From Aliishimia sp963678085 (GTDB lineage Bacteria > Pseudomonadota > Alphaproteobacteria > Rhodobacterales > Rhodobacteraceae), in NCBI GenBank assembly GCA_963678085.1, contig OY782680.1:2108001-2172000 (forward strand): DNA of 64,000 bases, in the 5' to 3' direction. Positions 16,410 through 25,547 of the stretch are shown piece after piece. A program made the translations under genes and the position numbers. The stretch's first letter is position 1. Each line of letters starts with the position of its first letter. The notes beneath the pieces were generated by a model. It had not been told where the DNA came from and did not search any database. It was given only the letters and a program-made list of their open reading frames with translations.

Positions 16410-18329
16410 GTGTGGTTTTCTAGGTTACTTTCAGCGGCCATATTCTTGGCACGCAATGGGATTCCTTTCGTATTTCTAGGGATTTGTGCATGGATGATCT
16501 GGCCGCAACTTGCGCAGCTAGACCCTGTAGATATCCGCCAGCACTTGATAGGAATCAGCCCTTTGCAATGGGGCTTGTCGGCAGTTTTCACAGCGGTCAG
16601 CTATTTTGCCATCAGCCAATATGACAATGTCGCCCACCGCCATTTTGGCGTAAAAGCCCCCGCGCATAAGGCGCGCCAAGCCGGAGCTGCCGCAATTGGC
16701 GTCTCACAGCTCTTGGGCTTTGGCGCGGTGACAGCAACACTTGTGCGCTGGCGCTTGTTTAAGGGGGGGCTGGCCAAAGCCCATGCAAAACACGCGCTAT
16801 TTGTCACGGCATTTGTCTCACTGCTCTTCTTGGTATCCAGCGTGACTTTATGTGCAGTTCTGTGGCTGGTTCTTCCAACGCCGCGCGGGCTGGGATGGGT
16901 GGCCGGCTTGATCCTCTTGCTTGCGATCTGTGCCGTCGGCCTAACGCTCGCCGCGCCATATATTCGCGTTAAGGGAAAGCAAATTCGCCTGCCGTCGCTG
17001 AAAGCGATCTCATCCTCCTTTAGCTTGGCCGCTGTCGATTGTATCGGTGCGACCCTTGCGCTTTATGTCCTTCTCCCTACTGAATTTTCCCCGCCTCTGC
17101 TTGCATTTATCCCGATTTGCGTCGCTGCTATGCTGCTTGGCCTTTATTCCGGCGCACCAAGCGGTGCGGGCGCTTTTGAGCTGACTTTGCTCACCTTTAC
17201 CGCAACTGGCCTTCCGGCAGAGACAGATAAAACGGCACTTGTTGCTGCGATCTTGGGGTTTCGCCTCACTTACTTTCTTATCCCCGGCGGTCTCGCCCTG
17301 ACCTTCATTTTTAGGCGCGGTATCGTGGCGATCAAAGATGTTTCAACGCCATCTGATGCCAAAATCACGGAATTGCGCGCGGAAACACAGGTCATCACAC
17401 AAAATGGCGGGCGTCTTGAAACCGTTGGCAGCAATGTCGCAGCACTTTGGCCCACGGGTCAGGCGCTTGTGGCGCTCTTTGATCCGGGTGGCAGGGACAA
17501 AAATGACTTTTTCGAAGAGCTCAACAAAAAAGCCGCCGCCCAAAACCGCTCTGCCTTGATCTATAAATGCTCCGCCCGCACAGCGAGTTTGGCACGGCGC
17601 AAGGGCTGGCAAACGCTGCACATCGCGGATGAGGCGATTTTGGACGTAAAAGGCTTCACCTTGAACTGCCCCTCCCGCAGCAAACTGCGCCGCAAGCTCA
17701 AACAGGCAGAGCGCGCAGATGTGCGTTTTCGAGCCTGCCAGCCTAGCGATATGGCGATGCTCGCGCGCATTGATGCGGCCTGGCAAGACCAGCATGGCTG
17801 CGCGCGGGGCGGCACGATGGGCAGATTTGAAAAAGACTATGTGAACAGACAAATCTGTTTCGTCGCAGAGCGAGCCGGAGACATCATCGCCTTTGTCAGT
17901 TTTCACAAATCTCAGGATGAATGGGCGCTGGATCTGATGCGTCACATAGCTGATATCCCGCAAGGAACCATGCATGGGCTCATCTGCGCCGCGATCTTTG
18001 AAGCGCATGCCCAAAATGCAGCAGAGCTTAACCTAGCCGCCATCCAAGCCTGCCCCGATCCAGACAATTGGATATGGCGAGAGCTCTCCATTCGCGCGGT
18101 CGGGCGTTTGGGCGGAACGGGATTACGGCAATTCAAATCCAGCTTTGGGCCGAATTGGCGCCCGGTTTATGCCGCCGCACCCACGCGGTTCGCGCTTACA
18201 ATCGGCCTGGCTGATGTCGCAAGAGAGGTGCATTTCCCCGCTGCTTTGCGCAAGGGGTCGGCAAGAGTCGCAAATATCTCTCATGAAAATGATGAGAACT
18301 ATGAAGTTGAGTCATATCGCGTCGCATGA
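16410..18329 (+). CDS. MprF-like phosphatidylglycerol lysyltransferase family protein
   Basis: A 639-residue two-part protein. The first half (about 1-310) has eight or more hydrophobic helices of the UPF0104/flippase type, including LYSGAPSGAGAFELTLL. The second half is a cytosolic DUF2156 domain with a GNAT-like fold that transfers an amino acid from aminoacyl-tRNA to a lipid head group; visible parts are FTLNCPSRSKLRRKLKQAE and the C-terminal RLGGTGLRQFKSSFGPNW. It starts with GTG at 16410. Typical MprF adds Lys or Ala to phosphatidylglycerol; some relatives modify other lipids, so the substrate is open. Confidence 0.8.
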   Translation: MWFSRLLSAAIFLARNGIPFVFLGICAWMIWPQLAQLDPVDIRQHLIGISPLQWGLSAVFTAVSYFAISQYDNVAHRHFGVKAPAHKARQAGAAAIGVSQLLGFGAVTATLVRWRLFKGGLAKAHAKHALFVTAFVSLLFLVSSVTLCAVLWLVLPTPRGLGWVAGLILLLAICAVGLTLAAPYIRVKGKQIRLPSLKAISSSFSLAAVDCIGATLALYVLLPTEFSPPLLAFIPICVAAMLLGLYSGAPSGAGAFELTLLTFTATGLPAETDKTALVAAILGFRLTYFLIPGGLALTFIFRRGIVAIKDVSTPSDAKITELRAETQVITQNGGRLETVGSNVAALWPTGQALVALFDPGGRDKNDFFEELNKKAAAQNRSALIYKCSARTASLARRKGWQTLHIADEAILDVKGFTLNCPSRSKLRRKLKQAERADVRFRACQPSDMAMLARIDAAWQDQHGCARGGTMGRFEKDYVNRQICFVAERAGDIIAFVSFHKSQDEWALDLMRHIADIPQGTMHGLICAAIFEAHAQNAAELNLAAIQACPDPDNWIWRELSIRAVGRLGGTGLRQFKSSFGPNWRPVYAAAPTRFALTIGLADVAREVHFPAALRKGSARVANISHENDENYEVESYRVA

Positions 18330-18367
18330 AATGGCTTCGGGAAGAATCCTGAAATCTGCGGGGAAAC

Positions 18368-19396
18368 ATGTCTGAACGGTTTTTGAAGTTGTTAGAACAA
18401 AAGGGAACACTGCTCGCGGATGGCGCGACAGGGACGAATTTGTTCAATGCTGGGCTCATGTCCGGCGATGCCCCCGAATTTTGGAATGAAGAACATCCTG
18501 ACCGAATTTCGGCGCTCTATCGCGGCTTCATTGACGCGGGTGCGGATCTGTTTGTGACCAACTCATTTGGGGCCAACGCGTCACGGCTCAAGCTGCATAA
18601 TGCGGGCGCAAGAGCCCATGAATTGTCGCGCCTCGCCGCAGAGATTGGCCGCAATGAGGCCGATAAAACGCCAGGGCGTACAGTCATCGTTGCGGGTTCT
18701 GTGGGCCCAACAGGTGAAATTATGGAGCCGGTTGGCAGCCTCAGTCATGATCTCGCCGTTGAAATGTTTCATGAAACCGCGGATGGGCTGAAACAGGGCG
18801 GCGCAGATATCGCCTGGCTGGAAACCATTAGCGCTCCCGAAGAGTTTGTGGCCGCTGCCGAAGGCTTTGCAAGAGCGGGTATTAGCTGGTGCGGCACAAT
18901 GAGCTTTGACACGGCCGGGCGCACCATGATGGGAACAACCAGCCTGGAGCTAGCAAGTCTTGTAGAAGAGATTCCCAACCCACCCCTTGGCTTTGGCGCA
19001 AATTGTGGCACAGGCGCGTCCGACCTATTGCGCAGCGTTCAAGGATTTGCGGCCTCTGGCACAACGCGCCCGATCATCGCCAAATCGAATGCAGGTATCC
19101 CAAAATATGTGGATGGCAATATCTGCTATGACGGCACGCCCGAGCTTATGGCGGATTATGCCGAACTTGCCAGAAACAGCGGTGCCTCAATTATCGGTGG
19201 CTGCTGCGGCACAACGCCTGAACATCTGCGTTACATGAGAGACGCGCTCGACACCCGCCCCTTAGGGGAAAAACCGAGCCTGGAAGAGATCGTTGCGCGT
19301 ATTGGTCCCTTTAGCTCGGAAAGCGATGGCACGGGCGAAGCAACGACAAAGCCCAGACGCCGCAGCCGTCGCAAAAGCGCCACATGCTGCGGTTAG
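18368..19396 (+). CDS. bmt: Betaine-homocysteine S-methyltransferase family protein
   Basis: Zn-dependent homocysteine methyltransferase domain, 342 residues. It should move a methyl group from glycine betaine (or dimethylsulfoniopropionate/S-methylmethionine in relatives) to homocysteine to give methionine. Zinc ligands are Cys213 in GANCGTG and Cys279-Cys280 in GGCCGTTPEH; the substrate-binding start is LADGATGTNLF. The last about 20 residues are a basic tail (KPRRRSRRKS) ending in a Cys pair. Starts 38 bases after the MprF-like gene. The donor is inferred from similarity to Roseobacter Bmt. Confidence 0.85.
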   Translation: MSERFLKLLEQKGTLLADGATGTNLFNAGLMSGDAPEFWNEEHPDRISALYRGFIDAGADLFVTNSFGANASRLKLHNAGARAHELSRLAAEIGRNEADKTPGRTVIVAGSVGPTGEIMEPVGSLSHDLAVEMFHETADGLKQGGADIAWLETISAPEEFVAAAEGFARAGISWCGTMSFDTAGRTMMGTTSLELASLVEEIPNPPLGFGANCGTGASDLLRSVQGFAASGTTRPIIAKSNAGIPKYVDGNICYDGTPELMADYAELARNSGASIIGGCCGTTPEHLRYMRDALDTRPLGEKPSLEEIVARIGPFSSESDGTGEATTKPRRRSRRKSATCCG

Positions 19397-19437
19397 GTTG
19401 TGTAACTCATTTCGCCCACCTTGGTGTAGGTGATCTT

Positions 19438-19481
19438 GGCGCTGAACCGTGAGCACATGTTCACGGCCCAGCATCTGCGCC
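19438..19481. terminator. Hairpin between convergent bmt and ialB-like genes
   Basis: The 87-base gap between two convergent stops contains an extended inverted repeat: outer GGCGC/GCGCC and inner CCGTGA/TCACGG. It may act as a bidirectional transcription end, but no clear T run follows on either strand. Confidence 0.35.
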
Positions 19482-19483
19482 AG

Positions 19484-20113
19484 TTACTTTTGCAAAATCG
19501 ATGTATTGTCGTAGCTCGCAGTGAAGCCTTTGAGCGAAAGCGATAGAGCGATTGGCGAGTTCTGCGCCAGGAAGGGCACAATTTTCATCTCAGCCGCGAT
19601 TCCCCGTTTCAGCGCAGCAACATCCCCTTCGGTAAAGCCGATGCGCGCAACGCAGCCGATTTTGCTGCAAAACGCATAAGGGTAGCGCCGCACCGGGCCG
19701 CCATCAATAGAAATGGTCAATTGCTGTTGCAGCGATGTTTCAAGCGGGACAATCACTTCTGCGCCCGCCTTGGCTTGACCACCTTCTGGAAGGCGGAACA
19801 AGAACACTTCTGCAATAGGTGAGCCATCCTCAGTGCTGAGCAGTTGATACATCTGGCATGGGTCAGTCTCAGGCGTTTCTGTGCGCAGGCATTGCAGTTT
19901 CCAATCCCCATTCGTTTCGCGAATATAGGGTTTGCCAAGATCTTGCGGAACAGTGGCATCCGTGCCCATGGTCATTCCCGCCACATTTTCTTGATCCGTC
20001 TCACCCTCTTGACCAGCGACTTCTTCTTGATTTGTTTGGCTTTGAGCCAGGGCACCATTCGCGGGAATCATAAAGGCGATGGCGGCGGCGAAGCTTGCAA
20101 TTTGCTTTATCAT
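19484..20113 (-). CDS. Invasion-associated locus B (IalB) family periplasmic protein
   Basis: About 209 residues with a signal peptide (MIKQIASFAAAIAFMIPANG, cleavage probably after ALA). A Gln/Glu-rich linker precedes the IalB domain, which has two Cys pairs (LQCLRTETPETDPCQMY and AFCSKIGCVARIGF) likely to be disulfide-bonded in the periplasm. The family name comes from Bartonella; in free-living Rhodobacteraceae the role is unknown. The start is uncertain: in-frame starts also occur at 20137 (ATG) and 20146 (GTG). Confidence 0.82.
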   Translation of the reverse strand: MIKQIASFAAAIAFMIPANGALAQSQTNQEEVAGQEGETDQENVAGMTMGTDATVPQDLGKPYIRETNGDWKLQCLRTETPETDPCQMYQLLSTEDGSPIAEVFLFRLPEGGQAKAGAEVIVPLETSLQQQLTISIDGGPVRRYPYAFCSKIGCVARIGFTEGDVAALKRGIAAEMKIVPFLAQNSPIALSLSLKGFTASYDNTSILQK

Positions 20114-20319
20114 TTGAACCTGTTTCACTGTGATCATCTCGCCCACAGGCCTAACATACCGTCAGAATTTTGTCATGCAGGGAAAGCTGACTATGGTGAA
20201 AAAGTAAAAAAGAGAGCGCCGCCGCCCCCTTTTTTTGATACTCCCCGTCGGACTGGCCGATCTTTTATGACGGAACGTTACGAAAGGGCGGTAATATCGT
20301 CAACAGGAAAAGCGCAGAT

Positions 20320-20337
20320 TTGTAAAACGTTTTACAA
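20320..20337. promoter_or_regulatory. Perfect 18-bp palindrome, possible operator
   Basis: TTGTAAAACGTTTTACAA is a perfect inverted repeat without a loop, with a central CG step, a form typical of operators for dimeric repressors such as the LacI family. It lies about 207 bases upstream of the ialB-like start and 36 bases downstream of the small SOS gene. No regulator gene is adjacent. Confidence 0.45.
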
Positions 20338-20372
20338 CTTTCAGTGTTCACTTCAGGATGATCTCTTAGGCC

Positions 20373-20498
20373 TTAAGCAAATGTGGGCAGATGCAGGGCC
20401 GCGACAAAGATCAGAGCAATGGCAAAGACCCCAATTGTATCTGCGATCAAGGTCGCTTCATGACGTTTGCACAGCTCTCCCAGTTTCTGGAATTGCAT
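20373..20498 (-). CDS. 41-residue SOS-controlled single-pass membrane protein (new small gene)
   Basis: An ATG at 20498 with a strong ribosome site (GGAGG, 6 bases upstream) opens a 41-codon frame ending in TAA at 20373. The first about 18 residues are charged and polar (MQFQKLGELCKRHEATL), followed by a hydrophobic helix (ADTIGVFAIALIFVAALHL), so a single membrane segment with a short cytoplasmic N-terminus is predicted. An SOS box lies 62 bases upstream. SOS-induced one-helix proteins such as SidA of Caulobacter block cell division; by analogy this may do likewise, but there is no sequence proof. Confidence 0.72.
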   Translation of the reverse strand: MQFQKLGELCKRHEATLIADTIGVFAIALIFVAALHLPTFA

Positions 20499-20559
20499 AT
20501 TTGCCTCCAATTTTTCTAAATGTTTTTATTTTGTTCTCATATCGAGCAGCGCATGTAAA

Positions 20560-20574
20560 GAACAAAATTGGAAC
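20560..20574 (-). promoter_or_regulatory. LexA (SOS) box upstream of the 41-aa gene
   Basis: On the minus strand the sequence reads GTTC-CAATTTT-GTTC, an exact match to the alphaproteobacterial LexA operator GTTC-N7-GTTC. The second GTTC overlaps a possible -35 hexamer (TTGTTC) with GATATG 16 bases on as -10. It lies between the recG stop (20583) and the small membrane gene (start 20498), so the small gene can be induced apart from ligA-recG. Confidence 0.82.
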
Positions 20575-20582
20575 AAATGACG

Positions 20583-22673
20583 TTAGCCAACTGAGAGCAG
20601 GCGAATGGCCTCATCCTGACGCATCAACCAAAGCAGATTGCGGGCCGCTTGTCCGCGCTCAGAGGTGAGCTGGGGATCTTGTGACAAAAGCAGCCTTGCA
20701 TCAGATTGAGCGACTTGCATCAGCGACGGTTGGCGCTCCAAATCAGCCACTTGAAAGCGCGGCAGGCCCGATTGCGCCGTTCCGATCACATCCCCAGCCC
20801 CGCGCATCTCAAGGTCTAGCTGAGCGATGCGGAACCCGTCTTCGCTTTCGCGCAACAGTTCAAGACGTTTGCGGGCAGAGTGTGAGAGCGGCGCTTGGTA
20901 GAGCAGCAGACAGGTCGACTCGGCACTTCCCCGCCCCACGCGGCCCCTCAGCTGGTGCAGCTGCGCTAGCCCAAAGGTTTCAGCGCGTTCAATCACCATG
21001 ATCGTGGCATTGGGCACATTCACCCCCACTTCGATCACCGTTGTGGCCACAAGCACTTTGGTCTCATTGTCTTGAAAGCGCTGCATGGCCGCGTCTTTCT
21101 CATCCGGCGGCATTTGCCCATGCACGAGCCCCACATGCGCCTCACCCAAAGCGGCCCTGAGAACCTTAAACCGTTGCTCGGCAGCGGTCAGATCAAGTAG
21201 CTCGCTTTCCTCCACAAGCGGGCAGACCCAATAGCACTGCCGCCCCGCTTCAATCGCTGCGCGCAGCCGCGCCACCACGTCATCAAGGCGCTCGGTGCTG
21301 ATCATGGCAGTTTTGATCGGTTTGCGCCCAGGTGGCTTTTCATCCAGAACCGAGACATCCATATCGCCATATTGCGTCAGCGCCAGCGAGCGCGGGATCG
21401 GCGTTGCAGTCATCACCAGCACATCGACCGCCGCGCCCTTTTCGCCCAAAAGCATGCGCTGACGCACGCCAAAGCGATGTTGCTCATCAATCACCGCAAG
21501 GCGCAGGTCTTTGAACTCGACCCCGGATTGGAACACCGCATGGGTGCCCAGGAGAATATCAATTTCTCCTGCGGCCAGCGCGGCGCGTTTTTCTGCCCGC
21601 TCGCCCGCTTTGTCACGTCCAGTCATAAGTGCAAGGCGCACCGGCAAACCCTCAAGCAAAGGCGCAAGGCTCTCCATATGCTGACGAGCCAGGATCTCGG
21701 TCGGGGCCATGAGAACCCCCTGCCCGCCGGCCTCAACCGCGGTCAAAAGCGCAAGCAGCGCCACCAAGGTTTTACCAGCGCCCACATCCCCTTGCAGCAG
21801 GCGGTTCATGCGCGTGGGCCCGGCTAAATCCGCATCAATCTCGTCGATGGTCCGCAGCTGCGCGCCAGTTGGCGTGAAGGGCAGCGCGCCCAGCACAGCG
21901 CCGCGCAGCCGACCATCCCCCGTTGTGGCACGCCCCGCCCGCGCGCGCTGCGTTTGCCGTGCCAAAGCCAAGGTCAGTTGATGTGCAAACAGCTCATCAT
22001 AAGCCAGACGTTCGCGGGCCGGGGCTTTGGGCTCTAAATCCGACAGGGCCTCAGGCGCATGGGCGGCGCGGATCGCAGGCGCGAAATCGGGCCAAGCTTT
22101 TTTGTGTTTCTGGCCCGAATCAATCCATTCAGGCAAATCAGGCAGGCGGGTCAAGGATTGCGCAATAGCCTTGCTCATGACCTTTGCCGTGACACCGGCG
22201 GTGAGCGCGTAGACGGGTTCAAATCGAGGGATCTCCTCCGCCTTGCCCTCTGCCACGACATAATCAGGATGGGGCATCTGCACCATACCATCGAAAAGCT
22301 CGGCCTTGCCCGAAATGATGCGTTTTTGCCCGGTCGGCAAAAGCCGCTCAAGATAATCCGCGCGGCCATGGAAAAATACCAGTTGAAAGGCGGTTTGCGC
22401 ATCCTCAACCGTGATCCGATACGGGCGACCCTTTTGCGCAGGCTTGTGGTGACGGCCAACGGTGACGGGAACAGTGACATATCCGGGCAGCGCGGCATCT
22501 GAAACCGTTACTTGAGCATCGCGATCTATGCCGCTGATTGGTAGCGAAAATATCAGATCGCGCGGCGTGGAAAGCCCGATTGTCTCGAGCGCGCGCGCAG
22601 TTTTTGGACCAACCCCGGTGAGCGTCTCCACTTCGGCAAACAGCGGAAAGAGGATGGGGGGGCGACCACTCAT
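20583..22673 (-). CDS. recG: ATP-dependent DNA helicase RecG
   Basis: Branch-migrating helicase that regresses stalled replication forks and processes Holliday junctions. The 696-residue protein has an N-terminal wedge/OB domain (GVGPKTARALETIG start), Walker A LLQGDVGAGKTLVALLAL, the Walker B variant AVIDEQHRFGVRQR, motif III VMTATPIPRSLALT, and motifs V-VI ATTVIEVGVNVPNA and QLRGRVGRG. Its ATG overlaps the ligA stop by 4 bases, so the two DNA-repair genes are co-transcribed. Confidence 0.97.
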   Translation of the reverse strand: MSGRPPILFPLFAEVETLTGVGPKTARALETIGLSTPRDLIFSLPISGIDRDAQVTVSDAALPGYVTVPVTVGRHHKPAQKGRPYRITVEDAQTAFQLVFFHGRADYLERLLPTGQKRIISGKAELFDGMVQMPHPDYVVAEGKAEEIPRFEPVYALTAGVTAKVMSKAIAQSLTRLPDLPEWIDSGQKHKKAWPDFAPAIRAAHAPEALSDLEPKAPARERLAYDELFAHQLTLALARQTQRARAGRATTGDGRLRGAVLGALPFTPTGAQLRTIDEIDADLAGPTRMNRLLQGDVGAGKTLVALLALLTAVEAGGQGVLMAPTEILARQHMESLAPLLEGLPVRLALMTGRDKAGERAEKRAALAAGEIDILLGTHAVFQSGVEFKDLRLAVIDEQHRFGVRQRMLLGEKGAAVDVLVMTATPIPRSLALTQYGDMDVSVLDEKPPGRKPIKTAMISTERLDDVVARLRAAIEAGRQCYWVCPLVEESELLDLTAAEQRFKVLRAALGEAHVGLVHGQMPPDEKDAAMQRFQDNETKVLVATTVIEVGVNVPNATIMVIERAETFGLAQLHQLRGRVGRGSAESTCLLLYQAPLSHSARKRLELLRESEDGFRIAQLDLEMRGAGDVIGTAQSGLPRFQVADLERQPSLMQVAQSDARLLLSQDPQLTSERGQAARNLLWLMRQDEAIRLLSVG

Positions 22674-24787
22674 GAATTTGCGATCATCACGATCCAGGCA
22701 TCCTCATCAATCACCTCGACCCCCAAATCGGCTGCCTTTTTCGCCTTAGAGCCAGCCGCCGCGCCCGCGATGAGCATATCAGTTTTCGATGAGACAGAGC
22801 CAGAGACCTTGGCCCCAAGCGCCTCGGCCCGCACTTTTGCTTCGGCGCGGGACATCTTTTCCAGCGTTCCAGTAAAGACCAGCGTTTTGCCCGCTAGGGG
22901 GCTGTCTGTTACATCCGGGGCCTCGGCATCTTGGATAGTGAGCTGTGCGGTGAGCCGGTCGATGAGGGCGCGCTCATTTGCATTGGCAAAGCTTAAGATC
23001 AGCGAAGTCGCCATGACCGAGCCAACACCGTCGATGGACAAAAGCGCCTCCCAAGCCGGGCCTTCCAGATCTTTAGAGCCATCCACTGCGCTCAGGAAAC
23101 TGTCCCAAGAGCCGTAATGGCGCGCCAGCAAATTGGAGGCCCTTTCCCCCACATGACGAATGCCAAGGGAGTAGAGCATCCGGCCAAAGGGGATCTCTCG
23201 TTTGATATCAATGCTTTGAAATAGCTTTTCGGCGGATTTCTCGCCCCAGCCCTCGCGGTTTTTGAGTTGTTGCACGCCTTCTCCAAAACGGGTGCGCAGG
23301 GTGAAAATATCGGCAGGCTCTTTGATCCAGCCATCAGTGAAAAACGCCTCAACCTGTTTAGCCCCGAGCCCATCAATATCAAAGGCGGCGCGCGAGACGA
23401 AATGTTTCAGTTTTTCAACCGCTTGGGCCGGGCAAATCATCCCACCCGTGCAGCGGCGCACCGCATCACCTGGCTCGCGCACCGCCGGGCTACCGCATTC
23501 GGGGCAGGTCTCGGGAAAGGAATAAGCGGGCTGATCGCCGCGTTTGCTCAGATCCACATCAGCGACTTTCGGGATCACATCCCCTGCGCGATAGACCTGC
23601 ACCCAATCGCCCACGCGGATATCTTTGCCGCCGCGGATTTCTTCGCCCTTATTGTCAAGCCCTGCGATGTAATCCTCGTTATGCAAGGTGGCGTTCGAGA
23701 CAACCACGCCGCCCACAGTCACCGGCTCCAGCCGCGCCACGGGCGAGAGCGCACCGGTGCGGCCCACTTGAATGTCAATCTCTCTGAGCCAAGTCCAAGC
23801 AAGTTCAGCAGGGAATTTATGCGCAATCGCCCAGCGGGGCGTGGTGGAGCGCAAACCGAGCCGGTCCTGCAGGGCAAGGTCATTCACCTTGTAAACCACG
23901 CCATCAATGTCATAGCCCAAAGTGGCGCGCTGCTCTTCGATCTTGTTATAATGCGCAAACAGGCTTTCAACATTTTCGCATAGGGTCATCAGGGGGTTGA
24001 TTGCAAAGCCAAGCGCCTTCATCCGCGCCACCGCCTCTAGCTGCGTTGCGCCAAGCGGCTCAGAGAGCTCTCCCCAGGCATAGGCGAAAAAGCGCAGGGG
24101 CCGGGTTTTGGTGATGGACGCATCCAGTTGGCGCAGCGATCCGGCGGCGGCGTTGCGCGGATTGGCGAAGGGTTTGCCGCCTTGCTCTGTTTGTCGTGTG
24201 TTGAGCGCCTGAAAATCGCTATGGCTCATATAGACCTCACCGCGAATTTCGAGGATCTGGGGCGCGCCCTCGAGCTGTTGCGGGATATCGGCGATCATGC
24301 GGGCGTTTTCGGTCACATTCTCACCGATTTGCCCATCCCCGCGCGTGGCGGCTTGTACCAGAACACCCTGCTCATAGCGCAAGGAGAGTGAGAGCCCGTC
24401 AATTTTCGGCTCTGCGGTAAAGCTGAGCGGCGCGGTTTCATCAAGCCCTAGGAATTTGCGCAGGGAGGTGTCGAACTCCTGTAGATCTTCTTGAGAAAAC
24501 GCATTGCCGAGCGAGAGCATCCGCTGCGCATGCGAAACCTTGGAAAACCCATCGGAAATCGGCGCACCCACCTGATCGGAGGGGCTGTCGGCGCGTTTGA
24601 GGTGGGGGAATTTCGCCTCAATCGCAGCGTTTTGCTGTTTTAGCTCATCGAACTGAGCATCCGAAAGGATCGGCGCATCTTTGCTATGATAGGCAAGATT
24701 GGCCTCAGCCAGCAGATCCGAAAGCCGGGCAAGTTCTTGGCGCGCCTGTTCTTCGGTGAGCGTGTCTAATTCGATCTTTTCGGACAT
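22670..24787 (-). CDS. ligA: NAD-dependent DNA ligase LigA
   Basis: Seals nicks in replication and repair using NAD+. The 705-residue protein shows the adenylation Lys128 in EPKIDGLSLSL, the YDIDGVVYKVND motif, the four-Cys zinc finger (TCPECGSP ... RRCTGGMICP), the helix-hairpin-helix region and a C-terminal BRCT domain (AGKTLVFTGTLEKMSRAEAK). First gene of the ligA-recG pair; the 66-base gap upstream separates it from phoB. Confidence 0.98.
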   Translation of the reverse strand: MSEKIELDTLTEEQARQELARLSDLLAEANLAYHSKDAPILSDAQFDELKQQNAAIEAKFPHLKRADSPSDQVGAPISDGFSKVSHAQRMLSLGNAFSQEDLQEFDTSLRKFLGLDETAPLSFTAEPKIDGLSLSLRYEQGVLVQAATRGDGQIGENVTENARMIADIPQQLEGAPQILEIRGEVYMSHSDFQALNTRQTEQGGKPFANPRNAAAGSLRQLDASITKTRPLRFFAYAWGELSEPLGATQLEAVARMKALGFAINPLMTLCENVESLFAHYNKIEEQRATLGYDIDGVVYKVNDLALQDRLGLRSTTPRWAIAHKFPAELAWTWLREIDIQVGRTGALSPVARLEPVTVGGVVVSNATLHNEDYIAGLDNKGEEIRGGKDIRVGDWVQVYRAGDVIPKVADVDLSKRGDQPAYSFPETCPECGSPAVREPGDAVRRCTGGMICPAQAVEKLKHFVSRAAFDIDGLGAKQVEAFFTDGWIKEPADIFTLRTRFGEGVQQLKNREGWGEKSAEKLFQSIDIKREIPFGRMLYSLGIRHVGERASNLLARHYGSWDSFLSAVDGSKDLEGPAWEALLSIDGVGSVMATSLILSFANANERALIDRLTAQLTIQDAEAPDVTDSPLAGKTLVFTGTLEKMSRAEAKVRAEALGAKVSGSVSSKTDMLIAGAAAGSKAKKAADLGVEVIDEDAWIVMIANS

Positions 24788-24853
24788 GGTGTTCCCTGCA
24801 CATCACTTACCCTGTTAGATGTACTCAGAACGCGCCGCAGTTCCAGCGATTTT

Positions 24854-25543
24854 TTACCCCAAAGCGTAACCCGCGCCGCGCACCGTGCGCACAGGATCCG
24901 CCCCGCCCGACTTGGTGAGCACCTTGCGCAGTCGCCCAACATGCACATCCACCGTGCGGGTATCCACATAGATATCCCGCCCCCAAACGCGATCAAGCAA
25001 TTGCTCGCGGCTCCACACGCGCCCTGGTTTTTCCAAAAACGTGCTCAGCAAGCGAAACTCGGTCGGGCCAAGCTTCAGCTCCGCGCCCGCGCGCATTACT
25101 TTATGGCTTTCGCTATCCAGCACGATATCTTCAAATTGTAGCAGCTGACCAACGGTAGAGGGGCGCACACGCCGCAGCTGCGCACGCACGCGGGCCATAA
25201 GCTCAATCACAGAATATGGTTTGATCACATAATCATCTGCGCCCGTTTCAAGCCCGCGCACCCTGTCCACCTCTTCGGAGCGCGCCGAGAGCATAATGAT
25301 GGGGATGCTGCGCGTTTCTGGCTTGATCTTAAGGCGGCGGCAGACCTCGATCCCGCTCAGATTGGGCATCATCCAATCCAGCACGATCACATCGGGGGCG
25401 TCTTCGGCCACAAGCATCAGAGCCTCTTCCCCATTTTCCGCGCGACAGGTGTCAAACCCTTCGGCCTCAAGATTATAAGCCAGAACCTCGCGCTGTGCCG
25501 GTTCATCCTCAACGACTAAAACACGAGGCCGCTGCGCAGACAT
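24854..25543 (-). CDS. phoB: Phosphate regulon response regulator PhoB
   Basis: OmpR/PhoB-type two-domain regulator, 229 residues. Receiver with acidic pocket EDE (12-14), phospho-acceptor Asp56 (VLDWMMPN) and Lys105-region KPY; C-terminal winged helix with LGPTEFRLLSTFLEKPGRVW and VDVHVGRLRKVL. Binds Pho boxes such as the one ahead of pstS. It is the last gene of the pst-phoU-phoB series, 4 bases after phoU. Confidence 0.96.
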   Translation of the reverse strand: MSAQRPRVLVVEDEPAQREVLAYNLEAEGFDTCRAENGEEALMLVAEDAPDVIVLDWMMPNLSGIEVCRRLKIKPETRSIPIIMLSARSEEVDRVRGLETGADDYVIKPYSVIELMARVRAQLRRVRPSTVGQLLQFEDIVLDSESHKVMRAGAELKLGPTEFRLLSTFLEKPGRVWSREQLLDRVWGRDIYVDTRTVDVHVGRLRKVLTKSGGADPVRTVRGAGYALG

Positions 25544-25547
25544 GGGC

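Noticed and set aside
19393..19581. Minus-strand frame ending in SYTT over the bmt-ialB gap
   Set aside because: It overlaps the end of the ialB-like gene in another frame, and the gap is better read as a hairpin between convergent genes.
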